Part shown: positions 18,401 through 25,789 of the stretch, in pieces | Layout: the number at the start of each line of letters is the position of its first letter | Position numbering within the stretch: position 1 is the first letter of the stretch | Source of the DNA: Arachidicoccus sp050436765 | Lineage (GTDB): Bacteria > Bacteroidota > Bacteroidia > Chitinophagales > Chitinophagaceae | Assembly (NCBI RefSeq): GCF_050436765.1 | Contig: NZ_JBNQGD010000227.1 | Span: 1 to 40,608 of the forward strand | Direction: 5' to 3' | DNA length: 40,608 bases | Translations under genes and position numbers: made by a program | The notes under the pieces: model-generated | What the model saw: the letters and a program-made list of their open reading frames with translations, nothing else | Told to the model about the DNA's origin: nothing | The model's database searches: none

Positions 18401-18626
18401 TTCCCGGTGTGCCATTAATCTGTGTTTCAATAGGAGTCGTTGTAGTTTCTTCCACCGTTTTGGCATCAGCGCCAGTAAAGTTAGCCGTTACCGAAACCGT
18501 TGGCGGCGTAATATCCGGATATTGTGATATGGGTAATAAAAAAATGGAAATTATACCCACCAGAACTATCACAATTGAAATAACAATTGCTGTAATTGGC
18601 CGTTTAATAAAAGTATCTGCTATCAT
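15474..18626 (-). CDS. RND efflux permease, HAE1 (AcrB-like) family
   Basis: The 1050-aa inner-membrane pump expels hydrophobic or amphiphilic drugs using the proton gradient, as part of a trimeric tripartite complex. It begins with the usual 'MIADTFIKRPITAIVISI' and has twelve membrane segments in two halves, each with a large periplasmic loop. The proton-relay pair Asp410/Asp411 lies in GIVVDDAIVVVEAV (TM4), and AKNAILIVEFANEG marks TM10-11; the second-half signature 'GMTREEISAGSSTLYVF' is also present. Length is normal. It is the last gene of the operon (outer-membrane factor, adaptor, permease), 46 bases after the adaptor gene, and ends at a hairpin terminator. Confidence 0.96.
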   Translation of the reverse strand: MIADTFIKRPITAIVISIVIVLVGIISIFLLPISQYPDITPPTVSVTANFTGADAKTVEETTTTPIETQINGTPGMTYMTSNSTGDGSSSISVNYGIGTNVDIASVDVQNRVNVALPTLPDAVKRIGVTVRKRNPDMMMVLAMYSPHGTHDANFLGNFTNIYLEPAILRVPGVGDAKVYGDNFSMRVWLDPTKLAALNMSPTDVTSAIANQNLEVAAGTFGATPQPHQQAFEYTILTNGRLNTVDQFKDIIVRTNPTDGSLIRLKDVARVELGKYTYSNNAYVLDGKPSAFFIIYLAPGANALSTYDGIMKELATLKKTFPKDVDFAIPSESATVVKASIHEVLITFIEALTLVVLVVFLFLQNIRATIIPLLAIPVSLIGTFIFFIPLGFSINTLTLFAFVLAIGIVVDDAIVVVEAVQHYIDSEKISPKDATKKAMNDISGPVVAIALILAAVFVPVSFVPGISGKLYQQFAITIAVSVIISAFIALSLTPALCSLLLKPHKEKANNKNLLDKFFARFNRWFGKVTNSYVKSVSRWIRNTPLVIGMMVVLVVGLIFLFKTKPTEFIPQEDEGRLYVTYVMPEGTSTTRSVAMLNRILDSLQTIPAVNVAGGLAGLNIADGSSKSNAGTVFVHLKDWSERTADKDKLKGVIAEINKRTANIKEASIRAIGPPAISGLGATSGFNLQLEQTSSTDDIQKFEKVAQNFVAQVNKRKEIAGAFTYFNPHTPAYQVDVNRDKAEKMGVNVSDVYSTMSTLLGSSYINDFNLYGRNFRVVAMADSSFRSSPADLNQFYVRNSLGGMVPVGSLIDSIQLIENPSVISHYNIYRSIAITGGAAPGYSSGQAIEALKEVAAKYLPSGYGYEFSGMTREEISAGSSTLYVFIASIVFVFLFLAALYESWSVPFSILFAVPIGLFGAILTLTLIPHLTNNIYAQIGMITIIGLAAKNAILIVEFANEGVHQGRDIIEATLHAVQIRLRPIIMTSLAFILGVMPLAFAEGAASVSRQTIGWTVLGGMFAATSLAIFVVPVWFVFITKLSKRKKVKVELTD

Positions 18627-18672
18627 TCTTTAGTAATTATTTTATGTGTAAACCCTTCAGGCTTACCCGCAA

Positions 18673-19809
18673 TTATTTTTGTGAGCCAGAATTTTGTGTC
18701 GTAGTAATTGTAGAACCTTCATGTAGTTTTTGCTGGCCTTCGACCACTATTTCTTGTCCGACATTTAATCCACCGGCAATAATAACATTGGAACCAATTG
18801 TTTGGCCAATTTGTACTTTTTGTTGGGTAACCTTACTACTGTCGCCTACTAAGTAAACAAAGAATTCACCTAATTGTTCTGTCAAGGCCTTAGCAGGAAT
18901 AAGTATAGATTTATTGCCAGAATTATTTTTAACACGCACAATATTACTCATTCCGGGCTTTAATAAATTGTCCTTATTATCAAAACTCAAACGAATTTTA
19001 ATCGTTCCCGTTGTCTGATCCACGGCACGGTCAATTGAAGCAATATGACCACTTTCCGGATATACATCTGTCCCGAAAACAATCGTGAAAAGGCTGTCAT
19101 CATTCACCTTCGTTCTTAACTGTTCAAAACGGTAAAGTTGTGATTGATCAATATTAAAATCTACAGCAATAGGATTATTGGTAGAAATAGTATTAAGTAC
19201 CGTTTGGCCCGCCACAACTGCCGTACCTACTTGCACATTTGAAATGCCAATAGAACCGCTAAAAGGCGCATAGATCGTCGAGAATTGTACATTCGCATTT
19301 ACCGCGTTTACTGCAGCCTTAGCCGCAGCAACCTGCTTCTGAGCCGTTAGCAATGCAGCATCAGCATAATCCACTTGTTGTTTCGCAATGGCATCTTGTT
19401 TATCCAATTCGTGGTAACGTTCTGCATCCTTTTGCGCCTTGGTTAAATTAGCCTTTTGAACTTCCAATTGAGCCACAGCATTTTGATAATTTGCATCATA
19501 CACCTGTGCGTCAATAGCATAAAGTTTTTGGCCCTTTTCAACATTTTGACCATCTTTAAAATAAATACCTTTTATATAACCATTCACTTGAGAAGTAAGC
19601 GCGATCTGCTTAAAAGCTGTAACCGTACCCGGATATTCTTCAAAGTACTGCGCGTTTGCCGATCTCACTGTGTCTACGGAAACGTAAACAGCAGGATTAG
19701 CCTGCAGGCTGGCTGTTTTATTATTTTGAGAGCTACAAGAAGCAAACAAAACGAGAAGAGAGGCACCTGTTATTTTTCGTATATTTTCGAATGACATCAT
19801 TACTGGCAT
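18673..19809 (-). CDS. RND efflux periplasmic adaptor (membrane fusion protein)
   Basis: A 378-aa lipoprotein adaptor that bridges the RND permease and the TolC-type channel. A signal peptide with a lipobox (VLFASCSS, Cys at about residue 25) predicts anchoring to the inner membrane. The order is AcrA-like: a lipoyl half-motif (GQNVEKGQKLYAID), a long coiled coil (about 95-165, rich in Ala/Gln/Lys), the second lipoyl half (IYAPFSGSIG), a beta-barrel (LRTKVNDDSLFTIVFG) and the membrane-proximal domain. It starts 14 bases after the outer-membrane factor gene. ATG codons at residues 1, 4 and 5 are all possible starts. Confidence 0.95.
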   Translation of the reverse strand: MPVMMSFENIRKITGASLLVLFASCSSQNNKTASLQANPAVYVSVDTVRSANAQYFEEYPGTVTAFKQIALTSQVNGYIKGIYFKDGQNVEKGQKLYAIDAQVYDANYQNAVAQLEVQKANLTKAQKDAERYHELDKQDAIAKQQVDYADAALLTAQKQVAAAKAAVNAVNANVQFSTIYAPFSGSIGISNVQVGTAVVAGQTVLNTISTNNPIAVDFNIDQSQLYRFEQLRTKVNDDSLFTIVFGTDVYPESGHIASIDRAVDQTTGTIKIRLSFDNKDNLLKPGMSNIVRVKNNSGNKSILIPAKALTEQLGEFFVYLVGDSSKVTQQKVQIGQTIGSNVIIAGGLNVGQEIVVEGQQKLHEGSTITTTQNSGSQK

Positions 19810-19823
19810 TTTTATTTTTTATT

Positions 19824-21140
19824 TTAGTTTTGAATTTCTCCCAATGCTTTTTGAACATCTAATTTATCGCTCAAAAGCTGGTACAATGCATTGGCAAAAT
19901 TTATTTGTGAAGAGCGCAAATCAGTTTCCGCAGTTACTACATCTAAATAGGTTTTTACACCTGCTTTATATTGTAACGATAATGTTTGATAGACATCTAG
20001 TGCCAGGGCAAGATTTTCTTTTAAGGCAAAGTAATTGGCATAATCTCCTTTATAAACAGCCATAGCGTTTTGATATTCTGCATTAACAGCATTCACCATA
20101 TTTGTTTTGCTTAATTCCGTAATATTTATTTGCAATTTTGCCTGATTGATAGATTCTTTTCGCTTCCCGCCTTGAAAAATAGGCAATCCCAATTGCAGAC
20201 CAACAAAAGAGTTGGGGAAATTTCGATTATATAATTGTCCAAATTGGTCGTTCATAAAATTTAAATTGTAACTGGCTACGGCAGAAATAGTCGGCAAATA
20301 ACTCCATTTTTGATATTTAAGATTGGCCAGTTGCAATTGCTCTTGCGTTTGCAATTGTTGATATTCTATTCTGTTTCTAAAATCAACTTCAGTCGAGGTG
20401 TCGATCATAGCCGTTTGCTCCAATTTAGATGTATCTGAGCTTATTAATAAAGGTCGGTCCATGGGATATCCCATCAACTGTTTCAAATACGCATATTTCG
20501 CTTTTAATAATTCTTTGGAAGATTGTTCTTGTGCTACAGAGTTATTAAGAGAAATAGTCGCTCGTTTATAATCAATTTTATCTACCACGCCAGCATTATA
20601 TTGACTCGTGGCATCTTTCAAACTTCTTTTCAAACGTAAAATATCTTCATTTAAAACATTAATTTGTTGTTGTGTCAAAAGCACATCATAATATGCTTTA
20701 CTCACACCTACAGCCACATCTATTTTCTCTGCCTTGGTATCTTGTTTTGCGGCCTTCATGACCATATTTTTTGTTTGGGAAGCCAATAATGCGTCACGAT
20801 TAAAGATGTTTTGGGTAAGCCCAAACTGCACAGCAGAATTGTTGGTTAATCCGGCGTTTTTTATTTGTCCCCCCACTACACTCCTTGGTAACTGAAAATC
20901 ATGTTGTACAGTTCCGTTCACCCCTATTTGAGGATACCAATCGTCTAATTTAGACTTTATTTCACTACTGGTTAATGCCTCATATACTACCGATTGCTGC
21001 AACAAAGGATAATGCTGTAAAGCATAGCTAACGCAAGCTTCCACCGAAACACTATCCGAGATAATACTGTCACGTTCCTGCGACCTTCCCGTAGTGAAGC
21101 AAAAAAGAAAACAGCTAATTAAATAAATATATTTTTTCAT
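19824..21140 (-). CDS. TolC-family outer-membrane efflux protein
   Basis: The outer-membrane channel of the tripartite pump (438 aa). From ATG 21140 it has a signal peptide (KKYIYLISCFLFCFTTGRSQ), then two repeats of long alpha-hairpins and short beta strands as in TolC (SEIKSKLDDWYPQIGVNG, LNFMNDQFG, FVGLQLGLPIFQGGKR, and VVTAETDLRSSQINFANALYQLLSDKLDVQKALG). The frame is open to a TTG at 21170, but the ATG at 21140 is preferred because it gives a clean signal peptide and follows AGGAGA by about ten bases, one of the rare Shine-Dalgarno-like sites here. It is the first gene of the pump operon. Confidence 0.94.
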   Translation of the reverse strand: MKKYIYLISCFLFCFTTGRSQERDSIISDSVSVEACVSYALQHYPLLQQSVVYEALTSSEIKSKLDDWYPQIGVNGTVQHDFQLPRSVVGGQIKNAGLTNNSAVQFGLTQNIFNRDALLASQTKNMVMKAAKQDTKAEKIDVAVGVSKAYYDVLLTQQQINVLNEDILRLKRSLKDATSQYNAGVVDKIDYKRATISLNNSVAQEQSSKELLKAKYAYLKQLMGYPMDRPLLISSDTSKLEQTAMIDTSTEVDFRNRIEYQQLQTQEQLQLANLKYQKWSYLPTISAVASYNLNFMNDQFGQLYNRNFPNSFVGLQLGLPIFQGGKRKESINQAKLQINITELSKTNMVNAVNAEYQNAMAVYKGDYANYFALKENLALALDVYQTLSLQYKAGVKTYLDVVTAETDLRSSQINFANALYQLLSDKLDVQKALGEIQN

Positions 21141-21250
21141 TTGTAGAAATTCTCCTGATTTTTCAAACAAAGTCCCCTAAATACTTGTGCAAAAAAATTA
21201 TATAAACTAACTGCACTATTTTGAGAGATCTTTCAATCTAAAATAAATAA

Positions 21251-21333
21251 TGTTTAAACAACGTTATTACATGAAACAACAGTTGGCAGTCGCAAAACTA
21301 CAAGTAATAATATTAAAAATCAAACAGTTGTTT
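21251..21333 (-). promoter_or_regulatory. Promoter with palindromes for the RND pump operon
   Basis: On the minus strand a -33 TTTG (21324-21321) is separated by 20 bases from the -7 box TAGTTTTG (21300-21293), matching the Bacteroidota TTTG-N19-21-TAnnTTTG promoter. The mRNA leader would be about 145 bases. AAACA-GT-TGTTT (21322-21333) overlaps the -33 box and the palindrome TGTTTAAACA (21251-21260) lies downstream of the start. Both contain the half-site TGTTT and may bind a repressor encoded elsewhere; no regulator gene adjoins the operon. Confidence 0.5.
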
Positions 21334-21449
21334 AATTTTTGACCAAAAAAAGTTTTTTTTAACAAAATGAAGAAGATCTTAAAACATTCCCTTTCAATCA
21401 ATTTTTATCCTAATAATTCAGGATATTTGTTCTCCTAGTGAACGCTGTT

Positions 21450-22235
21450 ATGCCAAAAAAAAGAAAGAAGAGGAAAAAAAGGACAATATGGAATTTTCTA
21501 ATAGGTGCTTTTTTGCTCCTTATTTTATTCTCCCTCGCAGAGTTTATAATTTCATTAAGGAAAAATGAACCGGCACATTTTGTTTACTACAAAGACTTTG
21601 GCATAGACATCCCGCAGAATTTACCCTTGCATGGCATCGATGTAAGTAGCCATCAGGGTATTATAAAATGGCCAGAGGTAAAAGCGATGCAGGAGGAAAA
21701 TGTACAAATAGATTTTATTTTTATTAAAGCCACAGAAGGCCTTTGTAATACGGATAAACAGTTTAAAATCAATTGGCAAGAAGCCGGAACTCAAGGATTC
21801 GTAAGGGGCGCTTATCACTTTTTTATTGCAACAAAAAGCGGTAAAGCACAAGCAAAGAACTTCATTAAAAATGTAAAACTATCAGCTGGTGATTTACCTC
21901 CTATAGTAGATGTAGAGCAGCTATATGGTACTTCTCCAAAAATGATGCAAAAAGAACTGAAAGATTATCTTTCGATAGTTGAAGCGTATTATAATGTCAA
22001 GCCTATAATTTATAGCTATGCAACTTTTTACGATAATTTCTTAGCAGCAAATTTTGACCACTATCCCTTGTGGGTTGCACATTATTTAGAAGAAAACAGG
22101 CCAAAGGTAAAACGTCATTGGGATTTTTGGCAACATAGCGAAAACGCTCATATATATGGGATCCAAGGCAATGTAGATTTTAATGTTTTTGGCGGAGACA
22201 CCACCGCCTTTAAAAGATTACTTATAAAAAAATAA
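21450..22235 (+). CDS. Membrane-anchored GH25 muramidase
   Basis: A 261-aa lysozyme-like protein of glycoside hydrolase family 25, which cleaves the MurNAc-GlcNAc beta-1,4 bond of peptidoglycan. The N terminus is highly basic (PKKRKKRKKR) followed by one membrane helix (about 14-32), so the catalytic domain faces the periplasm. GH25 signatures are HGIDVSSHQG (first catalytic-barrel Asp), FIFIKATEG, and PPIVDVEQLYG (the catalytic DxE motif), and near the end WDFWQHSENAHIYGIQGNVDFNVF. The frame is open to GTG 21438; ATG 21450 is chosen because it starts right before the basic cluster. It may serve wall remodelling. Confidence 0.92.
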   Translation: MPKKRKKRKKRTIWNFLIGAFLLLILFSLAEFIISLRKNEPAHFVYYKDFGIDIPQNLPLHGIDVSSHQGIIKWPEVKAMQEENVQIDFIFIKATEGLCNTDKQFKINWQEAGTQGFVRGAYHFFIATKSGKAQAKNFIKNVKLSAGDLPPIVDVEQLYGTSPKMMQKELKDYLSIVEAYYNVKPIIYSYATFYDNFLAANFDHYPLWVAHYLEENRPKVKRHWDFWQHSENAHIYGIQGNVDFNVFGGDTTAFKRLLIKK

Positions 22236-22260
22236 GGAGCCTAAAAATTTAGACTCCTTA
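22233..22260 (-). terminator. Terminator of the DUF4290 gene, overlapping the GH25 stop
   Basis: TAAGGAG-C-CTAAA (22233-22245) pairs with TTTAG-A-CTCCTTA (22248-22260) with one mismatch. Read on the minus strand it is followed by seven T residues, making a good terminator for the gene at 22284-23018. On the plus strand it includes the GH25 stop codon but lacks a T-run. Confidence 0.7.
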
Positions 22261-22283
22261 ATGTCATTTAAAACTTAAAAATT

Positions 22284-23018
22284 TTAGTACCGCTTTTTAA
22301 AGCCTGTACCGCGGTTGTTATTGTTATTGTTATTGTTGTTACGGCCGCCATTATTATTGCCGCCGCCATTACCACCCCGATTTCCATTGTTGCTCCGGCC
22401 ATTTCCAACACCCGTGCGAGAACCATTATTGGTTCGGCCACCAAAGTTCTTACGCCCATTATTCGGTTTGAAATCTTCGCGTTCTTTACGTACAGAAGGA
22501 ATGTTGTCTACAGAAAGCTGTCCGCCCGAAATGGCATCCAATTCCACCTGAATCGCCTGATCCGATACCATTTCTTTATGCCAATTATTATAGGATAATT
22601 TCATATAATAAGCAATAGAGTTTGCAAAACCCTGTTTCTTTTCATCGTTCGTTTCAGCCAAAGCCTTCTCAACGACTCTCTCAATATTTTTACCTAAATG
22701 CCTTTTTTTCGGATATCGCTTAGGATAAGGGAGCGGATCGGGCTTTACTTTATAAGTTTCTTTGGTTGGAATGGGGTAAGGGCTATCAACATCTAAACTA
22801 AAACCACTCATATAATAAAGATGATCCCAAAGTTTGTGGCGAAAATCCTCCACGTTTTTCAGATGCGGATTCAAAAAGCCCATTAGCTCAATTAAAATAC
22901 TGGCTTGTTCCTGTCTTTTTGTTTTATCCTCAATGGTCAGTAGATAATTCACCATCTTTTGAATATGTCGACCATATTCTTTCATGCTCAGGAGTGAGCG
23001 TTCGGTATTGTATTCCAT
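22284..23018 (-). CDS. DUF4290 protein with Gly/Asn/Arg-rich tail
   Basis: The 244-aa protein belongs to DUF4290, a conserved family restricted to Bacteroidota. Residues 1-165 are helical and well conserved (MEYNTERSLLSMKEYGRH, FLNPHLKNVEDFRHKLWDHLYYMSGF, NSIAYYMKLSYNNWHKEMVSD). Residues 180-240 are low complexity: Asn, Gly and Arg repeats with a run of nine Asn, ending in the basic GTGFKKRY. Such RGG/NGR tails often bind RNA, but this is inference. The function is unknown. It is a single-gene unit with its own terminator, upstream of which YajQ is encoded on the same strand. Confidence 0.88.
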   Translation of the reverse strand: MEYNTERSLLSMKEYGRHIQKMVNYLLTIEDKTKRQEQASILIELMGFLNPHLKNVEDFRHKLWDHLYYMSGFSLDVDSPYPIPTKETYKVKPDPLPYPKRYPKKRHLGKNIERVVEKALAETNDEKKQGFANSIAYYMKLSYNNWHKEMVSDQAIQVELDAISGGQLSVDNIPSVRKEREDFKPNNGRKNFGGRTNNGSRTGVGNGRSNNGNRGGNGGGNNNGGRNNNNNNNNNRGTGFKKRY

Positions 23019-23134
23019 ATATAATATAAAGTGCGAAAATAGGCTATTTATTTTAATACCTGAAGAAGATTTATAAACAAGGGCGCATCAACGCATAAAA
23101 GTTTCTGACACCAATATTTTTAACGTGAGGAGAT

Positions 23135-23623
23135 TCACTTCATATTCACAAAACTCAAAGGTAATTTTAGATCCGAGGATCTCAAAAGAGCTATCACTTC
23201 TTGCAAATCATCAATTTTCTTCCCCGTAACGCGCACAATATCATCCATTATTTGTGCCTGCACTTTTATTCCGCTGTCTTTTATCTGCTTCACGATTTTT
23301 TTCGCATCGTCCTGTTGCAATCCATTTTGTACCGGCACCTCCTTTTTTATCACTTTTCCGCTCGGATAGGCATCCTTTTCAAAGTTAAAAGCGGAAGCAT
23401 CTATCCCTTGTTTCATCGAACGGCTAATAATCACATCAATCAACTGTTTCATCTTCATATCACTTTCTACTTCCAGACTTACTACAAAATTCTTTTTATC
23501 TAATTCAATATTTACAGGAGAGTTTTTAAAATCATAACGACCCGATATCTCCTTTCTTACGGTGTTTATAGCATTGTCCAAAGTTTGCACATCTACTTTA
23601 CAGGCAATATCAAATGAGGGCAT
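23135..23623 (-). CDS. YajQ-family nucleotide-binding protein
   Basis: A 162-aa cytoplasmic protein with two ferredoxin-like domains, matching YajQ along the entire length: MPSFDIACKVDVQTLDNAINTV, RYDFKNSPVNIELDKK, IDASAFNFEKDAYPSGKVIKKEVPVQNG, AQIMDDIVRVTGKKIDDLQEVI, LPLSFVN. In Xanthomonas a YajQ protein binds cyclic di-GMP and affects transcription; nucleotide binding in this organism is assumed from the family only. Length is normal (about 163). It is transcribed divergently from kdsC. Confidence 0.95.
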   Translation of the reverse strand: MPSFDIACKVDVQTLDNAINTVRKEISGRYDFKNSPVNIELDKKNFVVSLEVESDMKMKQLIDVIISRSMKQGIDASAFNFEKDAYPSGKVIKKEVPVQNGLQQDDAKKIVKQIKDSGIKVQAQIMDDIVRVTGKKIDDLQEVIALLRSSDLKLPLSFVNMK

Positions 23624-23725
23624 AATCTTTTCTTTTTATTTTTAAAACCAAATTCTTATTTCCCAAAAATACACATTTATTTTTTTATATAACATACTGT
23701 AACCGCAGTTTCATCTTTTATTTTC

Positions 23726-23733
23726 TACTTTTG
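23726..23733 (+). promoter_or_regulatory. Candidate -7 box for the kdsC-ubiA-maf operon
   Basis: TACTTTTG matches TAnnTTTG and lies 20 bases before the kdsC ATG. No clear TTTG is present 19-21 bases upstream. Confidence 0.4.
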
Positions 23734-23753
23734 TTTAATCCTAAAATACTATT

Positions 23754-24281
23754 ATGAATGCATTGGAACTATTTAAAAAAGTAAAAGCTTTTGTTTTTGA
23801 CATTGACGGCGTTTTGACCAACGGCGATGTATTGATATTGCCGGACGAACACTTAATCATGGCGCGTAGTATGAATACTAAAGACGGTTATGCTATTCAA
23901 ATGGCCATTAAGCAGGGATTTTCGGTAGCAATTATCTCAGGAGGAAAAGAATCCGGGGCAGAAAAAAGGCTGGAATATTTAGGCATTCAACATATTTTCA
24001 TGGGCATTAGTGATAAGAAAAAATGCTTTGACGACTATTTGCAGAAATCGGGACTTCAACAAGACTCGGTATTGTATATGGGAGACGACATTCCTGATTT
24101 CGAGGTGATGCAAACCGCAGGTATTAGAACTTGCCCTGCAGATGCCGTTACCGAAATAAAAAATCTCGCGCAATATATATCCTCTTTTAAAGGTGGTAGC
24201 GGTTGCGTGCGTGATGTAATTGAGAAGACCTTGAAATTGCAAGGTCACTGGCCTCTGCATACCACCGTAAAAACAATTTAA
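23754..24281 (+). CDS. kdsC: KDO-8-phosphate phosphatase (HAD subfamily IIIA)
   Basis: A 175-aa HAD hydrolase without a cap domain, the form that works as a tetramer. It removes phosphate from KDO-8-P before activation by KdsB. Motif I is FVFDIDGVLTNG (nucleophile Asp16, acid/base Asp18), motif II is IISGG, motif III Lys in SDKKKCF, and motif IV is YMGDDIPDFEVM. The end FKGGSGCVRDVIEKTLKLQGHW is characteristic of KdsC-like enzymes. It starts an operon with the prenyltransferase 11 bases downstream and then maf. KdsB is encoded elsewhere in the window (3781-4503). Confidence 0.93.
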   Translation: MNALELFKKVKAFVFDIDGVLTNGDVLILPDEHLIMARSMNTKDGYAIQMAIKQGFSVAIISGGKESGAEKRLEYLGIQHIFMGISDKKKCFDDYLQKSGLQQDSVLYMGDDIPDFEVMQTAGIRTCPADAVTEIKNLAQYISSFKGGSGCVRDVIEKTLKLQGHWPLHTTVKTI

Positions 24282-24292
24282 ACCAATAAATA

Positions 24293-25219
24293 ATGCGCGC
24301 GTTTTTAAGATTAATACGCTGGCCAAATCTAATTTTCATTTTTCTCACACAATTGCTGTTTGAGTATTGCATTATCTTACCTGCTTTTAATCAAGCTCAT
24401 ACCGTTCCTAACTTAGGAGGTGTATACATTTTTTTACTTGCATTGTCCTCCATGTTGGTAGCTGCAGGAGGCAATATCATCAACGATTATTTTGATGTAA
24501 ACATTGATCAAATCAACAAACCCGAAAAAATAATTATTGGTAAATATATACATCGGCACTGGGCCATTTTATTTCATACATTATTTAGTGGTTTCGGAAT
24601 CGCACTAGGCTTTTGGATAGATTACAAAGCCCATACTTATCTACTTGGCTTTACCAATTTTCTTTGCGTAACGCTATTATTTATTTATTCAATGGTGCTT
24701 AAAAGGAAGCCTTTATCGGGTAATGTGGTTATTGCATTGCTAACAGCATGGACAGTTTTGGTGGTAACATTTGGCGAAAGTAGCCAGCTAATAAAATTAG
24801 GTAATGCTATTAATGCCAGTAAAATTACCCGACTTACACTTTTATACGCCGGTTTTGCATTCATAATTTCTTTGGTACGAGAGATGGTGAAAGACATGGA
24901 AGACATTGGGGGAGATAGCCGTTATAATTGTCGCACGTTTCCAATTTTGTTCGGGCTGAATGCAGCTAAAATTTATTCAGCTACCTGGCTGATTATTTTA
25001 ATTGTCCTGCTTTGCATCATGCCGTTTTATGTGCTGCAATATGGTTGGTGGGTAAGTGCCCTTTATTGCATTTTATTTATTTTAGCGCCTAGTATTAAAA
25101 TCTTGAACAGATTATTCAAAGCTAGTACCAGCAAACAATTCCACGCCTTAAGTAGTGCTATAAAATGGGTAATGTTCTCCGGTATACTATCAATGATTTT
25201 TCTTTTATTAAAAAAATAG
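24293..25219 (+). CDS. UbiA-family prenyltransferase
   Basis: A 308-aa inner-membrane prenyltransferase with about eight or nine helices. Both Asp-rich motifs that bind Mg-prenyl diphosphate are seen: NIINDYFDVNIDQ (Asp65, Asp68, Asp72) and DMEDIGGDSR (Asp201, Asp204, Asp208). Bacteroidota homologues are often annotated as geranylgeranylglycerol-phosphate geranylgeranyltransferase, but the acceptor has not been shown here; menaquinone or heme side-chain transfer are alternatives. It lies between kdsC and maf, separated by 11 and 7 bases, and is surely co-transcribed with them. Confidence 0.92.
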   Translation: MRAFLRLIRWPNLIFIFLTQLLFEYCIILPAFNQAHTVPNLGGVYIFLLALSSMLVAAGGNIINDYFDVNIDQINKPEKIIIGKYIHRHWAILFHTLFSGFGIALGFWIDYKAHTYLLGFTNFLCVTLLFIYSMVLKRKPLSGNVVIALLTAWTVLVVTFGESSQLIKLGNAINASKITRLTLLYAGFAFIISLVREMVKDMEDIGGDSRYNCRTFPILFGLNAAKIYSATWLIILIVLLCIMPFYVLQYGWWVSALYCILFILAPSIKILNRLFKASTSKQFHALSSAIKWVMFSGILSMIFLLLKK

Positions 25220-25226
25220 ACTCAGC

Positions 25227-25784
25227 ATGCAGCCGCTCATACTAGCCTCTAAATCTCCACGCAGAAAACAACTTTTAGAATGGGCAGAAATACCTTTTGA
25301 AGTTATTACCCAAGAAACAGAGGAGAGTTTCCCAAAGACAATAACAATAGAAGAGGTGCCTATATTTATCGCAAGAAAAAAGGCGCAAGCGGTTGCTTTA
25401 TTACATCCAAATCAAATAATCTTAGCCGCCGATACTATCGTTACTATTGATAAAGAAGTGATTGGCAAACCAAGAGATAAAGAAGAAGCCATAAAAACAC
25501 TACAAAAACTTTCAGGCAGAACACATCGCGTAATAACCGGCGTAATAATACAAAGAAGCGAAAAAGAGATTGCCTTTTCAGATATTACAGAAGTAACTTT
25601 TCACGAACTCAATGTAGAACAAATACGCTTTTATGTGGAAAAATATCAACCCTATGATAAAGCCGGAGCTTATGCTATTCAAGAGTGGATCGGAGTTATA
25701 GGCATAAAATCTATAAAAGGAGATTTTTACAATGTGATGGGCCTCCCGGTAAGCCGCGTGATTCAAGGACTACAGGATGTTTAA
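25227..25784 (+). CDS. maf: Maf family nucleoside triphosphate pyrophosphatase
   Basis: A 185-aa Maf protein, a house-cleaning pyrophosphatase for non-canonical or excess dTTP/UTP (YhdE type). Visible motifs: the N-terminal LASKSPRRKQLLEWA substrate loop, the EVPIFIARKKAQAVA segment, AADTIVTIDKEVIGKP with the catalytic Asp, LSGRTHRVITGV, and DKAGAYAIQEW. Seven bases separate it from the prenyltransferase gene. It ends five bases before the convergent asmA-like gene, with no terminator between. Confidence 0.95.
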   Translation: MQPLILASKSPRRKQLLEWAEIPFEVITQETEESFPKTITIEEVPIFIARKKAQAVALLHPNQIILAADTIVTIDKEVIGKPRDKEEAIKTLQKLSGRTHRVITGVIIQRSEKEIAFSDITEVTFHELNVEQIRFYVEKYQPYDKAGAYAIQEWIGVIGIKSIKGDFYNVMGLPVSRVIQGLQDV

Positions 25785-25789
25785 ATAAT

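Noticed and set aside
22315..22551. Leu/Pro-rich ORF opposite the DUF4290 tail
   Set aside because: It is the antisense reading of the Asn/Gly repeat codons; the DUF4290 gene explains the sequence.
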